This document shows, piece by piece, positions 1-5,076 of a stretch of 5,076 nucleotides of DNA. Position 1 is the first letter of the stretch. The number at the start of each line of letters is the position of its first letter. Under the pieces are notes generated by a model that did not search any database, had not been told where the DNA came from, and was given only the letters and a program-made list of their open reading frames with translations. Source of the DNA: an uncultured Porphyromonadaceae bacterium (lineage in GTDB: Bacteria; Bacteroidota; Bacteroidia; Bacteroidales; Muribaculaceae); the NCBI GenBank assembly GCA_947177605.1, contig CAMWUX010000108.1:1-5076 (forward strand). The letters run 5' to 3'. Made by a program: the position numbers and the translations under genes.

Positions 1-2462
1 CTGCACAGTCCGTCGAGCTTGCAGGCTTCCCCCACCACGCCCTCGACACATATCTTCCCAAGCTCGTCCGTGCCGGCAAACGCGTAGCCATCTGCGAGCA
101 ACTCGAAGATCCCAAGACCACCAAAAAACTCGTCAAGCGCGGCATCACCGAGCTCGTCACACCCGGTGTGACCATCGGCGACAACATCCTCGACGGACGC
201 CGCAACAACTTCCTCTGCGCCATCACCCCCTCCAAAAAAGCCTGGGGCATGGCATTGCTCGACATCTCCACCGGCGAATTCCTCTGCGCCCAGGGCGATT
301 CAGCCTACATTGCCAAACTCATCGGCAAATTCGGACCTAAAGAAGTCCTCGTAGAGCGAGGCAACAAAGCCATGATGCTCGAAGGCCCCGCCGCCGGACG
401 ATTCATCTTTGAGCTCGACGATTGGGTATTCACCGAGCCCACCGCCCGCGAGCGTCTCCACAAGCATTTCGGCACCGAGACACTCAAAGGCTTCGGCGTC
501 GAAGGCATGACTCTGGGTATCATCGCCGCCGGAGCGTGCCTCCAGTATCTCGACATCACCAACCATACCAACGTCGACCATATCACGCGCCTGCTCCCGT
601 TGCGCGAGCAGACATACGTGCACATGGACCCCTTCACCGTCAGCAACCTCGAACTCGTCCGACCACTCGCAGCCGACGGCCGTTCGCTCCTCGACATACT
701 CGACTGCACACTCACCCCTATGGGCAGCCGACTCATGCGCCGGTGGTTACTCTTTCCGCTCAAGGACATCAAAGCCATCACCGCGCGCCACGACATCGTC
801 GAATACTTCTTCAAGCACCCCGACGTCCGCACCTCCGTGGCCGACGCCCTGCGTTCCGTAGGCGACCTTGAGCGACTCGTAGGCAAGGCCGCCGCAGCCC
901 GTATCAATCCACGCGAACTCGTACACCTGCGCGAAGCCCTTCAGGCCATAGCGCCCCTCCGCGAATTGCTCGCCACCTCCGGCGAGCCGGCTCTTGAGGA
1001 CATGGCGCGCCACATCGATCCCTGCTCCGACCTGCTCCGACGCATCGCCGCCGAGATCGTCGACAACGCCCCCATCGCCCTCAGCCGTGGCGAAGTGATC
1101 CGTCCCGGAGTCGACGCCGAGCTCGACGAAATCCGGCAGATCGCCTACCACGGCAAAGACTACCTCGTCGGCCTGCAGCAGCGTGAGAGCGAAGCCACCG
1201 GCATACCGAGCCTTAAGGTAGGCTTCAATAGCGTATTCGGCTACTACCTCGAAGTCACCAACACCCACCGCGACAAAGTACCTCCGCAGTGGATCCGCAA
1301 GCAGACCCTCGTCAATGCCGAGCGATATATCACACCCGAACTCAAGGAATACGAAGAAAAGATCCTCGGCGCCGAAGCCCGCATCGGCATCATCGAAAAG
1401 CGCATCTACGACGTCCTCGTAGAGTATGTCGTCACCTTCTCGGCACGACTGCAGGCAGCCGCTCAGCAGCTCGCATCGCTCGACTGCCTGCTCGCACTCG
1501 CCGAAGTAGCCCTGCGCAACCGCTACAACCGTCCCTCCGTCGACGACTCCTTCGATATCGACATCGTCGAAGGCCGCCATCCCGTAATCGAATGTCAGCT
1601 ACCGGCCGGCGAACCCTACATCACCAACTCCGTCAGCCTCTCCAACACCGGCACACAGATCATGATGATCACCGGCCCCAACATGTCCGGTAAGTCCGCC
1701 CTGCTCCGCCAGTGCGCACTCACCGTGCTCATGGCTCAGATGGGCAGTTTCGTGCCCGCACAGAGCGCCCGCATCGGCCTCGTCGACAAGATCTTCACCC
1801 GTGTCGGAGCCAGCGACAACATCTCGCAGGGCGAATCCACCTTCATGGTCGAGATGAGCGAAGCCGCTGCCATACTCAACAACCTCAGCCCGCGTTCACT
1901 CGTACTCTTCGACGAACTCGGCCGAGGCACATCCACCTACGACGGCATATCCATCGCCTGGTCTATCGTCGAATACATCCACAATCACCCCACAGCCGCA
2001 GCCAAGACACTCTTCGCCACACACTACCACGAGCTCAACGACATGGAAGCCGACTTCGAGCGCGTGGTCAACTACAACGTATCCGTGCGCGAAGCCGCCG
2101 GCAAAGTAGTCTTTCTGCGCAAACTCGCCAAAGGCGGCTCCGAACACAGTTTCGGTATCCACGTCGCCAAACTCGCAGGCATGCCCCCCGCCATCGTTCG
2201 CCGGGCCAATCAGGTACTTGCCAACCTCGAGAGCCACTACCGCGCCGACCATGCCGCAGGTCAGGGTTCCACTCCGGCAGCACCCGCACCATCGGCCGGC
2301 TCAGGCTCCGCAGTCCAGCTCTCCTTCTTCCAGCTCGACGACCCCGTACTCTCCCAGATACGCGACGAACTGCTGCGCGTCGACATCGACAACCTCACCC
2401 CCGTAGCCGCCCTCACCAAACTCAACGACATCAAATCCATACTCACAGGCAAATCATCCTAA
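1..2462 (+). CDS. mutS: DNA mismatch repair protein MutS, 5' end outside window
   Basis: MutS binds mismatches and small loops in newly made DNA and, driven by ATP, recruits MutL. The gene is cut by the left edge: the frame is open from base 3, giving 819 residues. Alignment by eye to E. coli MutS suggests about 60 residues are missing, including the Phe-x-Glu mismatch-reading motif. Visible parts, numbered from base 3, are the end of domain I ([15 protein letters not shown]), the connector, lever and clamp regions, and a complete ATPase: Walker A GPNMSGKS (about 558-565, bases 1674-1697), signature [14 protein letters not shown] (609 on), Walker [17 protein letters not shown] with Asp637-Glu638, and the switch histidine in [10 protein letters not shown]. 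An Ala/Pro/Ser/Gly-rich linker then leads to QLSFF (bases 2316-2330), like the beta-clamp-binding motif of Bacillus MutS, and a C-terminal helical tail. The GTG at 168 is internal, not a start. Stop TAA is at 2460. No frameshift is seen. Confidence 0.97.
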   Translation, partial: AQSVELAGFPHHALDTYLPKLVRAGKRVAICEQLEDPKTTKKLVKRGITELVTPGVTIGDNILDGRRNNFLCAITPSKKAWGMALLDISTGEFLCAQGDSAYIAKLIGKFGPKEVLVERGNKAMMLEGPAAGRFIFELDDWVFTEPTARERLHKHFGTETLKGFGVEGMTLGIIAAGACLQYLDITNHTNVDHITRLLPLREQTYVHMDPFTVSNLELVRPLAADGRSLLDILDCTLTPMGSRLMRRWLLFPLKDIKAITARHDIVEYFFKHPDVRTSVADALRSVGDLERLVGKAAAARINPRELVHLREALQAIAPLRELLATSGEPALEDMARHIDPCSDLLRRIAAEIVDNAPIALSRGEVIRPGVDAELDEIRQIAYHGKDYLVGLQQRESEATGIPSLKVGFNSVFGYYLEVTNTHRDKVPPQWIRKQTLVNAERYITPELKEYEEKILGAEARIGIIEKRIYDVLVEYVVTFSARLQAAAQQLASLDCLLALAEVALRNRYNRPSVDDSFDIDIVEGRHPVIECQLPAGEPYITNSVSLSNTGTQIMMITGPNMSGKSALLRQCALTVLMAQMGSFVPAQSARIGLVDKIFTRVGASDNISQGESTFMVEMSEAAAILNNLSPRSLVLFDELGRGTSTYDGISIAWSIVEYIHNHPTAAAKTLFATHYHELNDMEADFERVVNYNVSVREAAGKVVFLRKLAKGGSEHSFGIHVAKLAGMPPAIVRRANQVLANLESHYRADHAAGQGSTPAAPAPSAGSGSAVQLSFFQLDDPVLSQIRDELLRVDIDNLTPVAALTKLNDIKSILTGKSS

Positions 2463-2480
2463 CAGACCGATATACCCCTC

Positions 2481-3677
2481 ATGACACAGATCTCTCAGCG
2501 CATACAGCAGATGGCCGCATCGGCCACACTCGCCATGTCGGCCCGCAGCGCCGAGCTCCGCGAAGCAGGAGTCGACGTAATCAACCTCTCCGTCGGCGAG
2601 CCCGACTTCAACACACCCCACCACATCAAGGAAGCCGCAAAGCAGGCCATCGACGACAACTATACATTCTACACCCCCGTACCCGGCTACATGAGCCTCC
2701 GCCGAGCCATCGCCGACTACTTCAACCGGCTCGACTCCCTCTCGCTCGATCCCGCGCAGATCGTAGTATCCACCGGTGCCAAGCAGGCTTTGTGCAACGT
2801 GATTCTCGCCACCGTCAACCCCGGCGACGAAGTAATCATCCCCACCCCCGCATGGGTCAGCTACATGGAGATGGTCAAACTCGCCGAAGGCGTACCCGTC
2901 ACCGTACCCGCCGCCATTGAGCAAGACTTCAAGATCACGCCCGAGCAGCTCCGCAGCGCCATTACACCCCGTACACGCATGATCATGCTCTGCTCACCCT
3001 CCAACCCCTCCGGAAGCATCTACACCCGCGCCGAGCTGCAGAGCCTCGTCGATGTCCTTGCCGACTACCCCGACATCCTCATCCTCTCCGACGAAATCTA
3101 CCGCCACATCAACTATACCGGCACCTACACCTCACTCGCCACCTTCCCCGCCGTCGCCGACCGCGTGGTAGTAATCAACGGCGTATCCAAAGCCTACGCC
3201 ATGACCGGATGGCGCATCGGCTTCATGGCCGGCCCCCTCTCGGTAGCCAAAGCCGTTACCAAACTCCAGGGACAATACACATCCGGCACCTCATCCATCG
3301 CCCAGAAAGCTGCCGAGGCAGCCTACACTGGCCCGCAGGAGTGTGTCGAAGAGATGCGTGTAGCCTTCGAGCGCCGTCGCAACCTCGTCTATCACCTCGC
3401 CTGTGAGATACCCGGTCTCAAAGTCCGCGAGCCCCAGGGCGCCTTCTACCTCTTCCCCGAAGTATCAGCCTACTTCGGCCTGCACACCCCCGACGGACAG
3501 ACCATCGCCGACGCCAACGACCTCGCCATGTACCTCCTCACCGACGGCCATGTAGCCACCGTATCAGGCGACGCCTTCGGCCTCCCCGGCTACCTCCGCC
3601 TGAGCTACGCCACATCCGACGATCGCCTCACCGAAGCCTTCGCCCGCATCGCCGCAGCCCTCGCCCGCCTCAAATAA
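2481..3677 (+). CDS. aspC: Aspartate aminotransferase, class I PLP-dependent
   Basis: This cytosolic enzyme is expected to move an amino group between aspartate and 2-oxoglutarate, linking the TCA cycle to amino-acid synthesis. At 398 residues it has the normal length for the prokaryotic Thermus-type AspC subgroup and looks complete. Visible family residues are the N-terminal LSVGEPDFNTP, Tyr70 in YTPVPGY, the phosphate-binding STGAKQA, Trp125 stacking on the cofactor ring, Asn175 in SPSNPSGS, Asp204 and Tyr207 in LSDEIYRH, the Schiff-base Lys237 in NGVSKAYAMTGWRIG, and Arg373 in YLRLSYATS, which grips the substrate carboxylate. The ATG lies 18 bases after the mutS stop, so the two are probably cotranscribed. 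No Shine-Dalgarno sequence precedes it, which is normal for Bacteroidetes. The start fits the family N-terminus (MTQISQRIQQMAASATLAM). Substrate choice is inferred; related aromatic or broad-range aminotransferases share these residues. Confidence 0.92.
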   Translation: MTQISQRIQQMAASATLAMSARSAELREAGVDVINLSVGEPDFNTPHHIKEAAKQAIDDNYTFYTPVPGYMSLRRAIADYFNRLDSLSLDPAQIVVSTGAKQALCNVILATVNPGDEVIIPTPAWVSYMEMVKLAEGVPVTVPAAIEQDFKITPEQLRSAITPRTRMIMLCSPSNPSGSIYTRAELQSLVDVLADYPDILILSDEIYRHINYTGTYTSLATFPAVADRVVVINGVSKAYAMTGWRIGFMAGPLSVAKAVTKLQGQYTSGTSSIAQKAAEAAYTGPQECVEEMRVAFERRRNLVYHLACEIPGLKVREPQGAFYLFPEVSAYFGLHTPDGQTIADANDLAMYLLTDGHVATVSGDAFGLPGYLRLSYATSDDRLTEAFARIAAALARLK

Positions 3678-3699
3678 GCATTCCCCATACAAAATACAA

Positions 3700-3735
3700 G
3701 GATGCACCGGCTTCAAGTCCGATGCATCCCATTGT
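3700..3735 (+). terminator. Hairpin terminator after aspC
   Basis: The stem pairs GGATGCA (3700-3706) with TGCATCC (3723-3729). After a C/A mismatch, CGG (3708-3710) pairs with CCG (3719-3721) around an 8-base loop. It starts 23 bases after the aspC stop. The T-run after it is weak (CATTGTTATAG), so termination strength is uncertain. On the minus strand the hairpin is followed by TTGTATTTTGTATGG, so it may also stop transcripts arriving from the ORF6N remnant. Confidence 0.65.
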
Positions 3736-3793
3736 TATAGCCTTTACCTCCACATTAGCAGCTCGTTAAAATGCGAGGAATTTAATAATTATT

Positions 3794-4201
3794 TTATACC
3801 TTAAAACCTATTTTAGGTCTATCATTCTTTCCGTTAATATCTGAAACCCTCAATTCAGCCTTACTGCAACAAATGCTCGCATAATGCCTCTGTTTATCTC
3901 AATAGCGGTTTCACTCCGAAGAACACTGGAAAGCATTGCTACGCCCAATTCCGTAAACGCAAATGGCAAGTATCTTGTACCTCCGCGTCCATTTGAGGTG
4001 CCATTTTTACACCTCAAAAACTCATCGTAAGTCAATTCAAACATAAAATCATCACCATCAAAGCGCGCCATATTACGCTTTACAGCACGTTTGAGCACCT
4101 TTGTTTCAACACCATACAGTTCCGCCAAATCACTATCAAGCATTACTCTTTGGCCGCGTATCTCATAAATCTTCGAGCGTATGAATTTCAATCTGTTCCA
4201 T
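3794..4201 (-). pseudogene. ORF6N-domain protein, frameshifted and truncated remnant
   Basis: ORF6N is a putative DNA-binding domain, related to KilA-N, of phages and mobile elements; proteins with it are common in Bacteroidetes chromosomes. The longest open stretch (4191 down to 3850, 113 codons from a TTG) covers the domain: [66 protein letters not shown] and IMRAFVAVR. It has no in-frame ATG; a TAA sits just upstream at 4203-4201. An ATG at 4201-4199 in another frame reads MEQIEI, and leaving out one base (4183) joins this to [10 protein letters not shown], as family N-termini read. At the other end the frame closes right after FVAVRLN, where relatives usually continue with a helical C-terminal region. 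Another frame downstream reads NDRPKIGFKV and stops at 3794, resembling the usual family end. The gene is more AT-rich than its neighbours, suggesting separate origin. A short functional protein from TTG cannot be excluded. Confidence 0.75.
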
Positions 4202-4221
4202 TAAATTTACATATTAAGTTG

Positions 4222-4252
4222 CAAAGATAAATGAAAATTAGGGAAAGGCAAC
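4222..4252 (-). promoter_or_regulatory. Bacteroidetes-type promoter for the ORF6N remnant
   Basis: On the minus strand a perfect -7 element TATCTTTG (4229-4222) follows GTTG (4252-4249) after exactly 19 bases. This fits the Bacteroidetes sigma pattern TTTG-N19-21-TAnnTTTG, with a partial -33 box. The predicted start of transcription is near 4216, leaving a leader of about 15 bases before the ATG at 4201. The placement supports that ATG, not the TTG at 4191, as the original start. Confidence 0.75.
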
Positions 4253-4263
4253 ATCGACTTACA

Positions 4264-4308
4264 ACATAAAAGCAGGATGTACCGAACCCGGTGCATCCTG
4301 TTTTATTA
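4264..4308 (-). terminator. Strong hairpin terminator, probably bidirectional
   Basis: A 12-pair stem (4273-4284 with 4289-4300, one G-U pair) closes a 4-base loop. On the minus strand it lies 20 bases after the stop of the small exported-protein gene and is followed by GCTTTTATG, so it should end that transcript. On the plus strand it is followed by TTTTATTA, so it could also stop transcription from the left. It separates the exported-protein gene from the ORF6N promoter. Its arms closely match the hairpin after aspC. Confidence 0.85.
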
Positions 4309-4320
4309 CGTAGCAGTGTA

Positions 4321-4686
4321 TTATCTGAAAGCGAGGCAATAGAGGCCGTGTTGCCGACAGGCGGTCACAATAGGGATGCGGGCGTCGCGCGCCATCGAGC
4401 GGAGTTCCGATTCAGCCTGGCGGATTCCAAGCCCCGTGAGGCGCGCATACTGCCGGGCATCTATCGTAGCGTGGCGGGCAAGATAGTCGAGAGCTATGGC
4501 TACGCGGCGCGACATATCGTTGCGGGGCTGGGCGGCAGGGCGGCAGTAATCCTTGTGAGGAGCCATTACGCCGTGCTGTTGGGGAGCCGCAGCAGCGGGA
4601 CGGGGACGTTGAGCAGCACTTACCGTTGCCGACAGAAGAAGTATCGAGGCCATCACTGTGAAGAATCTTTTCGTAGTCATAATCAT
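4321..4686 (-). CDS. Small exported protein with helix-turn-helix-like C-terminal half
   Basis: I do not recognise a named family. The 121-residue protein begins with a clear signal peptide: Lys6-Arg7, a hydrophobic core (VMASILLLSATV) and a likely signal peptidase I site after Ala24 or Ala25. No lipobox cysteine is placed for lipidation, so it is probably periplasmic or secreted. An Ala/Pro/Gln-rich low-complexity stretch follows (about 27-55). Residues 58-121 look like a compact mostly helical domain: RRVAIALDYLARH, then DARQYARLTGLGIRQAESEL, which has the spacing of a helix-turn-helix, then a short beta-like end (IPIVTACRQHGLYCLAF) like a wing. Cysteines are at 48, 110 and 117. Start ATG at 4686 or two codons later at 4680; both keep the signal peptide. 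A terminator follows the stop, supporting this strand over the overlapping plus-strand frame. DNA binding by an exported protein would be odd, so the fold may serve protein contact. Function unknown. Confidence 0.75.
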   Translation of the reverse strand: MIMTTKRFFTVMASILLLSATVSAAQRPRPAAAAPQQHGVMAPHKDYCRPAAQPRNDMSRRVAIALDYLARHATIDARQYARLTGLGIRQAESELRSMARDARIPIVTACRQHGLYCLAFR

Positions 4687-4925
4687 CGGATTTTAGAAGA
4701 TTAATAAATCATGGAAACGGAGATCGGGACTGCGACGTCGCTTTACATATATGACTACCCAACCCCCGAAAAGTCAAATCTCCCCTCAAAAAATCAACTA
4801 CATAATTGATTCATTTCAGATATTCGCAAATACACCATAAACCAATCAACCATGCAGATACACACATTCTCCATCCCGACGAAATTTTTTTGAAAAATAT
4901 GTGTTCCCCCACCCCAAACCACCCT
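4687..4925. other. AT-rich intergenic spacer without a gene
   Basis: No coding frame of convincing length or composition is seen on either strand. The stretch should contain the minus-strand promoter of the exported-protein gene, but no good TAnnTTTG box was found. The nearest candidate is TATATGTA at 4751-4744, with TTTG 23 bases further upstream. A short plus-strand frame from the ATG at 4852 closes after 13 codons. Bases 4883-4899 form an A/T tract discussed with the promoter to its right. Confidence 0.6.
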
Positions 4926-4933
4926 TAACTTTG
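4883..4933 (+). promoter_or_regulatory. Likely Bacteroidetes-type promoter reading off the right edge
   Basis: TAACTTTG at 4926-4933, followed by CACC, is a perfect TAnnTTTG -7 box. Transcription would start near 4939-4941. The -33 box is poor (TGTT at 4902-4905, with 20 bases of spacing). An A/T tract (AAATTTTTTTGAAAAAT, 4883-4899) lies about 41-57 bases upstream of the predicted start, where an UP-like element would sit. The transcript would run into the palindrome-rich sequence at the right edge; no start codon is visible before the edge. Confidence 0.5.
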
Positions 4934-4951
4934 CACCACCAACCCGAGCGC

Positions 4952-5076
4952 GTAGAGGAGGCTACAGCGACGCAGGCGCCTGCCTCCACCACCCTCAAAA
5001 TCAAGCGACGCATTGCGTCAGCCGGGATCGGAGGCTTGTAGGGAAGATTTTCAAATCTTCCGCCTGTAGCGCCTGC
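4952..5076. repeat. GC-rich palindrome cluster at the right edge
   Basis: Three palindromes lie within 125 bases: GCAGGCGCCTGC (4972-4983, perfect), GACGCATTGCGTC (5007-5019, one central base) and GGAAGATTT-TC-AAATCTTCC (5042-5061, nine pairs). GGAGGC (4957-4962) can also pair with GCCTCC (4982-4987), competing with the first palindrome. Short direct repeats link the units: AGCGACGCA (4966 and 5004), GGAGGCT (4957 and 5030) and GCGCCTGC (4976 and 5069). The sequence is cut by the edge. It could be a structured leader RNA downstream of the 4926 promoter or a dispersed palindromic repeat; the sequence alone does not decide. Confidence 0.6.

Noticed and set aside
305..907. Long open frame on the minus strand inside mutS (others at 747-1580, 1896-2252 and 2454-2924)
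   Set aside because: They are mirror images of strongly C-biased coding sequence, with no recognisable domain; mutS and aspC explain these bases fully.
1712..2920. 402-codon plus-strand frame spanning the end of mutS and the start of aspC
   Set aside because: Extremely Arg/His/Thr/Pro-rich translation typical of an out-of-frame reading of C-rich DNA; it runs across two well-identified genes.
4291..4704. 137-codon plus-strand frame over the exported-protein gene
   Set aside because: It has no recognisable domain and starts inside the terminator stem; the minus-strand frame has a signal peptide and a terminator placed right after its stop.
4744..4778. Possible minus-strand promoter for the exported-protein gene (TATATGTA with TTTG upstream)
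   Set aside because: The -7 box has two mismatches at conserved positions and the 23-base spacing is longer than the usual 19-21.
4827..4834. TGTATTTG on the minus strand as a -7 box
   Set aside because: The conserved A is replaced by G, and no TTTG or TTG is found 19-21 bases upstream.
4846..5076. Minus-strand frame open from the right edge for 76 codons, with an ATG at 5013
   Set aside because: It runs through palindromes, the plus-strand promoter and the A/T tract; its composition changes midway and no domain is visible. It could be the tail of a gene entering from the right, but nothing supports that.
4952..5076. CRISPR array or tRNA/rRNA at the right edge
   Set aside because: The repeats are only 7-9 bases and irregularly spaced, and no cloverleaf or conserved rRNA sequence is recognisable.

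Overview
The window most likely comes from a member of the Bacteroidales, possibly a GC-rich gut lineage such as Muribaculaceae or Alistipes; the family is a guess. Three things suggest this: the MutS and AspC sequences are of Bacteroidetes type, the visible promoters follow the Bacteroidetes pattern (TTTG or TTG, about 19-21 bases, then TAnnTTTG), and the starts lack a Shine-Dalgarno sequence. The two large genes are GC-rich, with C strongly preferred at third codon positions.

Left part (1-3677): two housekeeping genes lie head to tail on the plus strand, 18 bases apart, and look like one transcription unit. The first is mutS (DNA mismatch repair ATPase), entered after its N-terminal mismatch-reading motif. 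The second is a complete aspC-type aminotransferase with all expected pyridoxal-phosphate residues. A hairpin terminator follows at 3700-3729.

Middle part (3730-4260): an AT-rich patch carries the remains of an ORF6N-domain gene on the minus strand. It still has a good Bacteroidetes promoter and an ATG at 4201, but one extra base near 4183 puts the conserved domain out of frame. After the domain the frame closes early, and what looks like the family's usual C-terminal end survives in another frame (stop at 3794). I call it a decayed phage- or mobile-element-associated gene. The hairpins on either side of it (3700-3729 and 4273-4300) are near copies of one palindrome.

Right part (4261-5076): a minus-strand gene encodes a small exported protein with a possible helix-turn-helix-like C-terminal half. 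It is followed by a strong terminator that looks active in both directions. The last 390 bases hold no convincing gene. They are AT-rich spacer, then a likely plus-strand promoter (TAACTTTG at 4926-4933, preceded by an A/T tract), then about 125 bases of GC-rich sequence dense in palindromes and short repeats. This could be the leader of a transcript whose gene lies beyond the right edge, a dispersed repeat, or both.

I see no CRISPR array, tRNA, rRNA, transposase or recognisable defence system. The most interesting points are the broken ORF6N gene between twin palindromes, the exported protein with a DNA-binding-like fold, and the structured sequence at the right edge.
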